A DNA stretch of 64,000 nucleotides from Marinilabiliales bacterium (GTDB taxonomy: Bacteria; Bacteroidota; Bacteroidia; Bacteroidales; SZUA-534), in NCBI GenBank assembly GCA_003512955.1, contig DOTG01000020.1:124001-188000 (forward strand), given 5' to 3'. Both the position numbers and the translations under genes were made by a program. Of this stretch, positions 16,148 to 26,000 are shown one piece after another. The notes under the pieces are model-generated. The model ran no database searches. It was not told the origin of the DNA and worked only from the letters and a program-made list of their open reading frames with translations. Position 1 is the first letter of the stretch. The number at the start of each line of letters is the position of its first letter.

Positions 16148-17544
16148 TTGACTTCTTTTACAAAAAAAAGGAAGAAATTGACACCCGAACAACAAAGGAT
16201 ATTAGAACTTGAAAGCGAGAACCGGCAATTAAAAGCCGACCTAGCTGCACTGGCATCTCTTGTCCAACAGTTATTGCAGGAGCTTGAACGGCTGAAACAC
16301 CCTAAAAACAGCCGGAACAGTTCTGTTCCTCCGTCAAAAAATGAAAACCGCCCGTTGAAAACAAAATCATTACGGGGTTCTGACGGAAAGCTGCCCCGCG
16401 GACAGACCGGGCACGAAGGCAATACCCTGAAAATGATTGATGCCCCTGATTTTATTGTTGAACATAGACCAACATATTGCAAACACTGCGGCAAAGATGC
16501 ATCCAATCTGCCATCAGAATTGGTTATGCGGCGGCAGGTCCTGGATATCCCGCCGATAGTGCCCAAGTACACCGATCATAGGGGGTTTGAAACAGTCTGC
16601 AGCTGCGGCCGCCGGACCGAAACCGAGTTTCCTGAAGGGGTTAATGCCCCAATCAGCTATGGATGCGGTGTTGAAGCCACTATTGCTATGCACACACGCC
16701 AATACGTACCATTTGAACGCATGAGCGAGTGTTTTATGGATATCTGCAACCTACCAATCAGTCAGGGCGCCATATGCGATATACTTGACCGTTTTGCAGG
16801 TAAAGCCTTTCCCACATCCCAACTTATAGCTAAACAGGTTGAAAACAGCAAAGTGGTAGGCTCTGACGAAACCGGTGCCAAAGTAAACGGCAAAACAGGT
16901 CGGTTCTGGACATGCAAAGCAGGTTGGCCACTTACATAGCTTTTTCCGGCAACCGGGGCACAGCTACCATCAATGACAATTTTTGTAGATGGATTCAAAA
17001 ATGCAGTGCTGGTGCATGACTGCTGGAAAAGCCATTTTGAGACCAAAGTCCAGGCCCACCAGCTATGCACCGCCCATTTATTAAGGGAACTGAACTTTTT
17101 TGAAGAACGTTATAAGTCGCAGTGGGCAACCCTGTTCAAACAATTGCTGTACGATGCATCGGACCTGAAAAAACAGTTGACGCCCAACCCAATATTACTC
17201 CCCAATAAATCAAAGAACGGAACTTGAAAAACGGTTTTTAGCCTTGCTACAAACCCCTGTATCCGAAGATATGAAAGAGGTACATTCTTTTCATAAGCGA
17301 ATGAACAGATACAAAGACTATGTCCTTACTTTTTTATACCATCCCGGAGTCCCTCCTGACAACAACGGTTCAGAAAGGGCTATCAGGAACATAAAAGCCA
17401 AACAAAAAGTATCCGGCCAATTTAAAACTCAACGGGGGGGCCATATCTATGCAGTTATCCAATCCGTTACCGATACTTGCATTAAAAAATGACCAAAATA
17501 TCTTGTCCACATTTTATACTATCGCTAAATTGCATCCTGAATAG
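16148..17544 (+). pseudogene. IS66-family transposase (TnpC), frameshifted remnant
   Basis: The conceptual protein is an IS66 TnpC. An N-terminal coiled coil (LTPEQQRILELESENRQLKA) leads to NSRNSSVPPSK. A zinc-binding YCKHCGKD...CSCG segment follows. DDE residues appear in GSDETGAK, VHDCWKSHF and NNGSERAIRNIK. The frame is broken about four times: near 16930 (TAG at 16937-16939), back again near 16980, near 17190, and in the A-run near 17487. Restoring these gives a continuous frame to the TAG at 17542-17544, ending TIAKLHPE. The start is a TTG at 16148; no ATG lies in frame upstream. I found no terminal inverted repeats and no tnpA/tnpB, so it is a dead, isolated copy unless the indels are sequencing errors. 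Confidence 0.88.
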
Positions 17545-17713
17545 TTACTTTAAATTTAATAGATCGGTAGATTATTAGACACAAGACATGAGACAAAAAA
17601 GATATTGTTGAGAGGTCAATACTTAATGTTTTTGTTTATACTTTCTACATATAACAGATTATCATTTACTTATAAAATTTGACACGTCATTATAAATTAA
17701 TAAAGAAATAGTT

Positions 17714-19084
17714 ATGGGAGCCTTTCATGCGTACGATATCCGTGGAATTTATAACAAAGATTTTAATAAGGAAGATGTCTATAAAATCGGGTTCTTTTTA
17801 CCCCGATTATTAAAAACCGATAAAGTTTTGGTGGGACGCGATGTCCGTGTTTCATCTCCCGAAATTTTTGACTATTTGTGCAAAGGGATTACCGATGCCG
17901 GTGCCGATGTACATAACATAGGTTTAGCCACCACACCCATGGTTTATTGGTCAACTGCCAAATATGGTTTCAAAGCTTCTGTCCAAATCACCGCTTCCCA
18001 CAATTCGAAAGAATACAACGGTTTAAAAGTTTCGCGCGAAAATGCCCTGCCTGTGGGATTGGACACGGGACTTGGAACTATTCAGGAATGGATGAAAACC
18101 GAAGAAATTGAACCCGCCGCAAAAAAAGGAAATGTTATTGACTTTGAGGTAACGCAAGCCTATCTTGGTTTTCATCGAAATTATTTGGGCAATATTTCAA
18201 ATCTGAAAATTGCTATTGACTGTTCCAACGGAATGGCGGCGTTACTTATTAAAGAGTTGTTGGGAAATCACCCCACCTATATATATGACACTTTAGACGG
18301 TACCTTTCCGAACCATGAACCCAACCCACTGATTGAAAAAAATGTGGAAGACCTGAAAAAGCTGGTTCTGAAAGAACAGTGCGATTTGGGAATTATCTTT
18401 GATGGCGATGCCGACCGGGTAATGTTTGTTGACGGAAAAGGGAAATTTATTTCGCCCGACCTGATTATTGGGTTTATGGCTCATTACTTTTTGGAAAAAA
18501 AGGGGCTGAAAGGTAATGTTTTGCAAGACATCCGTACCTCAAAAGCGGTGGCCGAATATATTTCCACCTTCGGCTCTACCATGCACATGTGGCGTGTCGG
18601 TCGGGCGTTTGCAGCCTTGAAACTGCGCGAAATTGACGGCATTTTTGGAGGTGAACTGGCCGGACACTACTATTTCCGCGATTTTTATTACTCCGATTCA
18701 GGGATACTGGCGGCCCTTATTGTGCTTGACATAGTAAGCCGGTTGAAGAAAAAAGGCCAAACCTTTGCGCAAATAATTGCAAACATTGTAAAATACGCCA
18801 ATTCTGGTGAAATCAATTACCGGATTGAAAAGAAACAGGAGGCCATGGATGCTGTCCGCAATTATTTTATTGCCGGCGAAAAGCCCACAGCCTCTTTCGA
18901 TTTCGACGGTTACCGGGTGGAATTTCCCGATTGGTGGTTCAATATCCGCCCATCGAACACCGAACCCTATCTTCGCTTATTGGCCGAAGCCCGGACAACG
19001 GATTTGTTGGAGACTAAACTGGCGACCATAAAAGAACTTTTAAAAGGGTTTGAACAGGCATCCGTTGAAGGTGGACACCATTAA
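17714..19084 (+). CDS. Phosphomannomutase / phosphoglucomutase
   Basis: A 456-residue alpha-D-phosphohexomutase that interconverts hexose 6- and 1-phosphates for nucleotide-sugar synthesis. The phosphoserine is Ser95 in TASHN. The metal-binding loop is DGDADR at 230-235. The sugar-binding loop is GGELAGH near 313 (usually GEMSGH). The phosphate-binding loop RPSNTEPYLRLLAEA lies near 415. This is the PMM/PGM type rather than glucosamine mutase, judged by loop sequences and length. It stands alone after the transposase remnant, and a shared terminator follows. Confidence 0.93.
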   Translation: MGAFHAYDIRGIYNKDFNKEDVYKIGFFLPRLLKTDKVLVGRDVRVSSPEIFDYLCKGITDAGADVHNIGLATTPMVYWSTAKYGFKASVQITASHNSKEYNGLKVSRENALPVGLDTGLGTIQEWMKTEEIEPAAKKGNVIDFEVTQAYLGFHRNYLGNISNLKIAIDCSNGMAALLIKELLGNHPTYIYDTLDGTFPNHEPNPLIEKNVEDLKKLVLKEQCDLGIIFDGDADRVMFVDGKGKFISPDLIIGFMAHYFLEKKGLKGNVLQDIRTSKAVAEYISTFGSTMHMWRVGRAFAALKLREIDGIFGGELAGHYYFRDFYYSDSGILAALIVLDIVSRLKKKGQTFAQIIANIVKYANSGEINYRIEKKQEAMDAVRNYFIAGEKPTASFDFDGYRVEFPDWWFNIRPSNTEPYLRLLAEARTTDLLETKLATIKELLKGFEQASVEGGHH

Positions 19085-19086
19085 TC

Positions 19087-19132
19087 GTTCTGCCTTTTTT
19101 ATATCAACACACGAACATAAAAAAGGCAGAAC
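19087..19132. terminator. Bidirectional hairpin terminator
   Basis: A 16-bp perfect stem (GTTCTGCCTTTTTTAT / ATAAAAAAGGCAGAAC) with a 14-nt loop sits between the convergent mutase and esterase-like genes. Confidence 0.85.
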
Positions 19133-19138
19133 CTGGGA

Positions 19139-20551
19139 TTAATTCTTTCTTAGGTTCTTAATCTCCTGCTGCTCAAACAATTCCTTCCAGGAACTATCGT
19201 TCTGGTAAGTTTGCCAGGAATTAAATCCTGAATCCAGAGCCTTTTTAAAGTTTAAAACCATCAACTCCCGGTTATCCATTAGTAAATAATAGCGGGCATA
19301 CATCAAATACACATCGGGGTTTTTCGGATCGGACAACTCATAAATTTTAATCTTTTTAAACGCATCATCGAGTTTAACATCGTCAAGGTCGGTTTTACTA
19401 AGCATAAACGAAGCCATGCTGATGTAATTCAGTAACCGGGAGCTGACCATGGCCAAAGGCTCGTCTTGCGAAGAGGCCGATTTATGAATCCGATCCACTT
19501 CGATGGTCCACCACTCGATATCCCGAAGCTCTATGGCTTTGATGAATTCCGTGCGTAGCTGGATTTCTTTTTCAATGTAATTCTGCCGTTTCTTAATCTC
19601 TTGGTAAAACGCCTGAGATTGTTCCAATGCATATTCTTTCGATTTAATTTCTTTCAGGTTCCGAAGACCGTTAAACCAACGGTCGGTTTGTTTCAAGGTT
19701 TGAATTTGGGCTATTGGATCGTTCTTTTTTTCAAACACGTTTAGGCTGTCCTGCATTCGGAACCAGGTTTTATCTAACCATTTTTCGTTTCTTGGCAGCC
19801 GTTGCGATTTCATCCGGTAAATTTCAATTCCGGTAAGCGCCTGATCCATTGCTGCTAAAGGAGGCCACTGATGTCCGCCGTTAAATACAACAGAGGTGTA
19901 ATCGTATCCCATTTGATCATATACCGAAAAAGATTGCTGCATCTCTAAATAATTAAAATCAGTTGCTCCAACAATCCCGGCATAATAAAAACCGGGAGAT
20001 TGATCGGTCGAAAAAGGCAAACTCCCACCACAGCCAATAACTCCGGCAACTTCACGAAACTGCTGGGCAAACAAAATGGCCATTTTTGACCCCCCTGAAA
20101 AGCCGGAGGTAAAAATATTTTCTTCGTCAATATGGAACCGCACCTGAGTTTCTTTCAAAAGCAACTGAAAGACTTGTGTGCAATAAGTTCCGGACAAGCC
20201 GTTTTTAATATTGTTACTTCCGATAAAAATATATCCGTAAGTGTCAGCCAGCGATTGATACTTCTTCAATGGCAAGGAACCTTCGCCATGAGGATCGAAA
20301 AAGAAGATAACGGGTAATTTTGCCTTGCTATCGTATTGTTTGGGTAAGTAAGAAGCATAAATCAGCGTTGTATCGGAAAGGGACACATTCCGGCTAACAA
20401 CTTTACCTATTGACAACGGGTTGCCAACCCGGTCTGTAAGTTCCTTTTTTTCTCCTTGACATGAAAAAAAAGAGGCAGAAAACAAAACCACAGGGATTAG
20501 TAAAGAGAAGAAATCCCATGCTTTTTTGCCAAAATGCAATTTTAGAGTCAT
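19139..20551 (-). CDS. Alpha/beta-hydrolase (esterase-like) lipoprotein
   Basis: A 470-residue probable lipoprotein with a hydrophobic leader and a lipobox-like FFSC ending at Cys31. Residues about 60-230 form an alpha/beta-hydrolase domain of the type seen in feruloyl esterases and PHB depolymerases: VIFFFDPHGEG, nucleophile elbow GFSGG with Ser152, and a probable catalytic His227 in NGGHQWPP. The remaining 240 residues are helical and charged, with a TPR-like end (YLMYARYYLLMDNRELMVLNFKKAL). The family fits hydrolysis of an ester or peptide at the cell surface or periplasm; the substrate is unknown. It is convergent with the mutase gene and lies 13 bp downstream of dgt, so it could be the last gene of an lspA-dgt unit. 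Confidence 0.72.
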   Translation of the reverse strand: MTLKLHFGKKAWDFFSLLIPVVLFSASFFSCQGEKKELTDRVGNPLSIGKVVSRNVSLSDTTLIYASYLPKQYDSKAKLPVIFFFDPHGEGSLPLKKYQSLADTYGYIFIGSNNIKNGLSGTYCTQVFQLLLKETQVRFHIDEENIFTSGFSGGSKMAILFAQQFREVAGVIGCGGSLPFSTDQSPGFYYAGIVGATDFNYLEMQQSFSVYDQMGYDYTSVVFNGGHQWPPLAAMDQALTGIEIYRMKSQRLPRNEKWLDKTWFRMQDSLNVFEKKNDPIAQIQTLKQTDRWFNGLRNLKEIKSKEYALEQSQAFYQEIKKRQNYIEKEIQLRTEFIKAIELRDIEWWTIEVDRIHKSASSQDEPLAMVSSRLLNYISMASFMLSKTDLDDVKLDDAFKKIKIYELSDPKNPDVYLMYARYYLLMDNRELMVLNFKKALDSGFNSWQTYQNDSSWKELFEQQEIKNLRKN

Positions 20552-20564
20552 AGTTATTGGATTA

Positions 20565-21890
20565 TTAAATGCCGATGCCTTTAATCAATTTATATTGATC
20601 CAGCGCATACAAGTCAGTCATTCCGGAAACAAAATCCAATACCGATCGGATTTTTTCATAGTCTGTTTGGTGGTTTTCCTGATATTGTACAGGCAACAAA
20701 GAAAGCAATTTTTTGGAATAGCTGTTTGGTTTGTGCAACATAGCGGGAATAAATTCGCCAAGCAGCGTGTTAAGAACCTGATAGCCGGTGATTTCTATTT
20801 TTACTACCGACGGATGATTATAAATTTCTTTCCAGGCTAAGGTTTTGCAGGTTTCCATGGCCAGTTTTGGGGCTCCGGTCAATTGGTCAATTAACGAGCC
20901 GTTTAATTGGCCCAAAAGAATTTCCTTTTCATGAAGATGAAAAATGTCGGAAATTTTCTGTACCAAAAGATTGATAACCGAGGCCCGCAAAAAGGCGATT
21001 TGCTCATTTTTGTCGGTAACTTCTTTAAAAACGGAGGCCATTTTTTCCCAAAACCGGGAATCTTCCGGGTCTTTAAAAAAGTTTGTTAAAAGCTCAATGG
21101 TTTTTTCTGTAGTCAGGATGCCCAGTTTATGTGCATCTTCCACATCCATAATTTGATAGGAAATATCATCGGCAGCCTCTACCAAAAATACCAGAGGATG
21201 GCGGAAATAAACAGCCTCATTGTTGGGGTCGTTGATTAATCCGGTTTTGTGGGCAATGTCGGCAAAAAGCTCTTTTTCTGTATCAAAAAAGCCATATTTG
21301 TTTTTTGATGTCCGGTTGTCTGACCCAAAAGGGTATTTTACCAGACTTGCCAGCGTTGCGTAAGTCAACACATATCCCCCTTTTCGCCGACCACTAAAGG
21401 CGTGGGTTAATAGCCGCAAGGCGTTGGCATTTCCCTCAAAATGGGTTAAGTCGTTCCATTGAGTGTCGGTAACCCGGTCTTTGAGCGCTGTTCCCGAGCC
21501 CGAAATAAAATAACCGGAGATGGCATTTTCGCCGGAATGGCCAAAAGGAGGATTACCTAAATCGTGTGCCAGGCTTGCAGCAGCAACTATTGAACCGATT
21601 TCGAAAAGCAATGGATTTCTAGGGTTTTTCTTCAGCAACGAGGAGGCGACACGGTTTCCCAACGACCTGCCGACACTGGCTACCTCTAAGCTGTGGGTAA
21701 GCCGGTTGTGTACAAAAACGCTGCCGGGCAAAGGAAAAACCTGGGTTTTGTTTTGAAGCCTCCGGAATGGTGAAGAAAAGATAATCCGGTCAAAATCACG
21801 TTGGAACTCCGAACGGAACACATCCGTTTCCAAGCCTTCCTGAAAGGATTTCCCAAAACGGGCCGGGGACAAAAGTTGTTCCCATTTCAT
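20565..21890 (-). CDS. dgt: Deoxyguanosinetriphosphate triphosphohydrolase-like HD protein
   Basis: A 441-residue dGTPase-type HD-domain enzyme that hydrolyses dNTPs to the nucleoside and triphosphate. The metal residues are seen in RLTHSLEV (His), SLAHDLGNPPFGH (His-Asp) and a later Asp in LVEAADDISYQ. The start is placed at the ATG at 21890 (MKWEQLLSP), the usual family beginning; a TTG seven codons upstream (21911) is also open. It follows lspA on the same strand by 36 nt and may be co-transcribed with it. Confidence 0.9.
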   Translation of the reverse strand: MKWEQLLSPARFGKSFQEGLETDVFRSEFQRDFDRIIFSSPFRRLQNKTQVFPLPGSVFVHNRLTHSLEVASVGRSLGNRVASSLLKKNPRNPLLFEIGSIVAAASLAHDLGNPPFGHSGENAISGYFISGSGTALKDRVTDTQWNDLTHFEGNANALRLLTHAFSGRRKGGYVLTYATLASLVKYPFGSDNRTSKNKYGFFDTEKELFADIAHKTGLINDPNNEAVYFRHPLVFLVEAADDISYQIMDVEDAHKLGILTTEKTIELLTNFFKDPEDSRFWEKMASVFKEVTDKNEQIAFLRASVINLLVQKISDIFHLHEKEILLGQLNGSLIDQLTGAPKLAMETCKTLAWKEIYNHPSVVKIEITGYQVLNTLLGEFIPAMLHKPNSYSKKLLSLLPVQYQENHQTDYEKIRSVLDFVSGMTDLYALDQYKLIKGIGI

Positions 21891-21926
21891 GGCTTGGTGG
21901 AGTTTACTCAAACCGGATGGATTTAA

Positions 21927-22535
21927 TTAAAGTTCTTTTTGTAATGTTTTCCGGTAAAAAAACAGAATCAACATCATTCCCACACTGATAGCAGCATCGG
22001 CAATATTAAACACCGGACGGAAAAAGATGAACTGTTCTGTAGGCCGGAACGGAGACCATGCCGGCCAATGCCCTTCTATGATCGGGAAATAAAACATATC
22101 TACTACTTTTCCTTGAAGGAAGCTTGAATATCCACCGACTTCGGGCATAAATTGAGCAACCTGATAATGGCTGTGGTCAAAAATTAATCCATAAAAAGCA
22201 CTATCGAAAATATTTCCGGTAGCTCCGGCCAATATTAATGAAACTGCGATTAAGTAACCCAGAGGGATCTCTTTTTTTGACAGTTTTGTTAAGTAATAAC
22301 TAATAAAAACTACTGCCACAACCCTAAAAAGGCTGAGCATGTATTTCCCTGCTTTTCCAAAAAACTCCAACCCAAAGGCCATTCCATTGTTTTCGGTAAA
22401 ATGGATGATAAACCAGTTGCCGGCCACATGGTATTCTTCACCAATCATCATGTGGGTTTTTATCCAAACTTTAAGTATCTGGTCGGCCAGTAAAACAAGC
22501 AGGATGATTAAAACTGACAAGTGTCCTTTTGACAT
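21927..22535 (-). CDS. lspA: Lipoprotein signal peptidase (signal peptidase II)
   Basis: A 202-residue inner-membrane aspartyl protease with four hydrophobic helices. It cleaves the signal peptide of diacylglyceryl prolipoproteins. The catalytic aspartates lie in GNIFDSAFYG and FNIADAAISVG, and the N-terminus has the family FTENNGMAFG segment. It is somewhat longer than the roughly 165 residues of proteobacterial LspA, as usual in Bacteroidetes, because of a loop between the two aspartates. A terminator lies between it and the upstream DksA-like gene, so it probably has its own promoter. Many gene products in this window are lipoproteins that need it. Confidence 0.94.
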   Translation of the reverse strand: MSKGHLSVLIILLVLLADQILKVWIKTHMMIGEEYHVAGNWFIIHFTENNGMAFGLEFFGKAGKYMLSLFRVVAVVFISYYLTKLSKKEIPLGYLIAVSLILAGATGNIFDSAFYGLIFDHSHYQVAQFMPEVGGYSSFLQGKVVDMFYFPIIEGHWPAWSPFRPTEQFIFFRPVFNIADAAISVGMMLILFFYRKTLQKEL

Positions 22536-22563
22536 AGTAATGAATCTGTTTTTATAACTGAAA

Positions 22564-22589
22564 AAGAGGGAACCTCGCGATTCCCTCTT
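22564..22589 (-). terminator. Terminator of the DksA-like gene
   Basis: A 9-bp stem (AAGAGGGAA / TTCCCTCTT) with an 8-nt loop is followed on the minus strand by TTTTTC. It lies 23 nt after the DksA-like stop codon. Confidence 0.8.
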
Positions 22590-22611
22590 ACAATCAGGTT
22601 TATTTTGTTAA

Positions 22612-22998
22612 TTATTTCTGATTTCGTTTGGCATCAATACTTAATGTGGCATGTGGAACGGCGCGCAGGCGTTCTTTGCTGATCAATTCACCCGTTTCGC
22701 GGCAAATGCCATAGGTTTTGTTTTCGATGCGGATTAAAGCAGCACGTAAATGTTGAATAAACTTTTGTTGACGCTGAGCCAACTTTCCGGTTTCTTCACG
22801 CGAGAGAACCATCGCCCCTTCTTCCAACACTTTGAATGTGGGAGAAGTGTCCAACGTGTCGTTTCCATCGGTATGGGAAAGCGCGCTTTTCAGCGTATCG
22901 TAATCACGTTGAGCTTGATCAAGTTTATCCATGATGATTTGCTTGAACTCGGCAAGCTCCTCGTCGGAATATCTGGTTTTAGTCTTCTCTTCTGCCAT
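22612..22998 (-). CDS. TraR/DksA-family regulator lacking the zinc cysteines
   Basis: A 128-residue protein with an N-terminal coiled coil (about residues 12-80) carrying an acidic tip (DGNDTLD), then the globular C-terminal part YGICRETGELISKERLRAVPHATLSI. DksA-type proteins enter the RNA polymerase secondary channel and alter initiation with ppGpp. Canonical members have four zinc cysteines; here only one Cys (in GICRETG) remains, so zinc is probably not bound. This appears to be a common form in Bacteroidetes. It lies between ileS and lspA on the same strand. Confidence 0.88.
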   Translation of the reverse strand: MAEEKTKTRYSDEELAEFKQIIMDKLDQAQRDYDTLKSALSHTDGNDTLDTSPTFKVLEEGAMVLSREETGKLAQRQQKFIQHLRAALIRIENKTYGICRETGELISKERLRAVPHATLSIDAKRNQK

Positions 22999-23087
22999 AG
23001 CTGTAATTTTTAAAGGAACCTAAAATAGTAAAAAATACATCCCACAATTCGTTCAAAACTTGTAATTTACCAATTAGTTATTAACAA

Positions 23088-26000
23088 TCATGCCTTATCA
23101 ATTCTGATATAAGTAGTTATCGTTTCGTCCAGTTCTACGGTTTTGGATGTGTTTTGTTCCAAATTATCCACCAAATCTATGGTTTTGGCCAAAGTTTGTG
23201 TGGCCATGTAATTTTTATGGATCATGATGGCTTCGTTGATCGCCTCATGTTTTTGTATTTGGATAAACACCTTGTCTGTTACTTCAAATCCACTTTCCTT
23301 ACGGATGTTCTGAATCCGGTTGATAAATTCGCGGGCAATACCCTCGTGACGCAACTCATCGGTAACCGTAATATCTAAAGCAATGGTTAACGATCCTTCA
23401 TTGGCCACCAACCAGCCCGGAATATCCTCTGAGAGAATTTCAACATCCTCGGTCGATAATACCACTTCTTGTCCGGCAATGGTAGCCGCAAACTGGTTTA
23501 GTTTTTCTAACTGGGCAATATCCGGTTGGCTCATCAGGGCAATAAAATCGGCAATCGGTTTCATGATTTTTCCATACTTTGGACCCAGTGTTTTGAAGTT
23601 TGGTTTGATTTTTTTCACCAACACGCCACTGGTATCATCCAGATATTCCATGGTTTTGATATTTACCTCGGCCAGAATGATGTTTTTAACGGCATCTAGC
23701 TGGCGTGCCGTGTTTTCGTTCAGTATCGGAATCATGATTTTGTTGAGGGGCTGACGCACCTTCAGGTTTACTTTACGGCGCAATCCCAAAACCATGGACG
23801 ATATCCGTTGAGCCATATTCATCCGCTCTTCCAAATCCTGATCAATGAATGAATCATTTTCCACCGGGAAACGGGTCAAATGAACCGACATTCCCTGGTT
23901 TCGTCCGGTAGCCGCACTCAAATCTTTAAACAACCGGTCGGTATAGAAAGGAGCAATGGGGCAAGCTAAAATAGCCACGGTTTCCAAACAGGTATATAGC
24001 GTTTGGTAAGCAGCAATTTTATCGTTAGTGTATTCCCCTCCCCAGAAGCGTTTCCGGTTTAAACGAACATACCAGTTGCTCAAATTGTCAATTACAAAGT
24101 TCTGGATAGCCCGTCCGGCACGGGTTGGTTCGTAATTTTCGTACGAATCTTTCACCTCTTTGATTAACGAGTGCAGCAGGGAAATGATCCAACGGTCAAT
24201 TTCGGGACGCTCACTCAAAGGGATTTCAGATTCTTTATAGGTAAACCCATCCACATTGGCATAAAGCGAGAAGAATCCGTAGGTATTGTAAAGTGTTCCA
24301 AAGAACTTGCGTTTTACCTCGTCCACCCCGTCCATATCAAATTTCAGGTTGTCCCAGGGCTGGGCATTGGTAATCATGTACCAGCGCAGCGGATCGGATC
24401 CGTGTTTTTCGATGGCATCGAACGGATCAACTGCATTACCTAGGCGTTTCGACATTTTGTTGCCGTTTTTATCTAACACCAATCCGTTGGAGATGATGTT
24501 TTTAAATGCCACATTATCCGAAATCATGGTTGATACGGCATGCAGCGTAAAGAACCAACCACGGGTTTGATCCACGCCTTCGGCAATAAAGTCGGCCGGA
24601 TACAGGTGTTTAAATTCGGTTTCACGTTCAAACGGCCAATGCCACTGAGCATAAGGCATGGCACCGGAATCGAACCAAACATCGATCAAATCTTTTTCGC
24701 GGAACATTTTTTGTCCTTTGCCGGAAACCAGAATAATATCATCCACATAAGGACGGTGTAAATCAATCTTATTGTAGTTTTCTTTAGAATGGTCACCTAC
24801 GTTAAAGCCCTCGTAAGGGTTTTTGGTCATAAATCCCGCTAGGATCGCTTTTTCGATTTCGGCCATCAATTCCTGGGTTGAACCGATACATTTTTGTTCC
24901 GTACCATCTTCGCTAACCCAAATAGGGAGCGGCGTCCCCCAATAACGGGAGCGGCTCAGGTTCCAATCCACCAGATTTTCGAGCCATTTACCAAAACGGC
25001 CTTCCCCGGTACTTTTGGGTTTCCAGTTGATGGTTTTATTCAATTCAATCATCCGGTCTTTTATGGCGGTAGTTTTAATAAACCAACTGTCGAGCGGGTA
25101 ATACAGCACAGGTTTGTCGGTACGCCAGCAGTGCGGATAATTGTGGATGTGTTTTTCTACTTTAAAGGCTTTGTTCTCTTTTTTAAGCATCACGGCAATA
25201 TCCACATCTAAAGTGGCCTCATCGTCGGTAATGGTTTCATCGTAGGCATTTTTCACAAACCGCCCGGCATATTCTTTGTAAACATCCACATTTACATAGG
25301 TGGAAACAAAAGAGGCATCTAAGTCTTCAATTTTATAGAATTTTCCGGTTAAATCGACCATGGGGCGGCGCGTTCCCTCTTTATCAATTAATAAGAGAGG
25401 AACAATTCCCGATGTTTTGGCCACGCGGTCATCGTCGGCTCCAAAGGTAGGTGCAATATGTACAATTCCGGTTCCGTCTTCGGTAGTAACAAAATCGCCG
25501 GCAATCACCCTGAAGGCATCACCCATGGGTTTTACCCAGGGAATCAGTTGTTCATAGCGGATTCCTTCCAATTCTGATCCTTTAAGTTCAGACAGAATCT
25601 TAAATGGGGTTTTTTTGTCGCCTGGTTGAAATGCATCAAACTCCAATTCAGCATTTTTAGGACTAAAATAATTGTTTACCAAGTCTTTAGCTATAATTAC
25701 AGAAACGGGTTCCCCGGTATAGGGGTTGAAGGTTTTAATTTTAACATAGGTAATGTTTGGGCCAACTGCTAAGGCGGTATTCGAAGGAAGCGTCCAAGGG
25801 GTAGTTGTCCAGGCCATGATGGTCAGTTTCTCATCGTCTTCAAAAAAACGTTCACTTTTTTGATTTCTGATAATGGTGAATTGAACCGTGGCCGTGGTGT
25901 CTTTTACATCTTTATAGCAACCCGGTTGGTTCAGTTCGTGCGTTGAAAGCCCGGTTCCGGCAGCGGGTGAATAGGGTTGGATGGTATATCCTTTGTACAA

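Noticed and set aside
15982..16572. A 196-residue minus-strand ORF
   Set aside because: It runs antisense to the IS66 transposase, whose sense-strand motifs are clear; its Cys/Ser/Phe-rich composition is that of an antisense frame.
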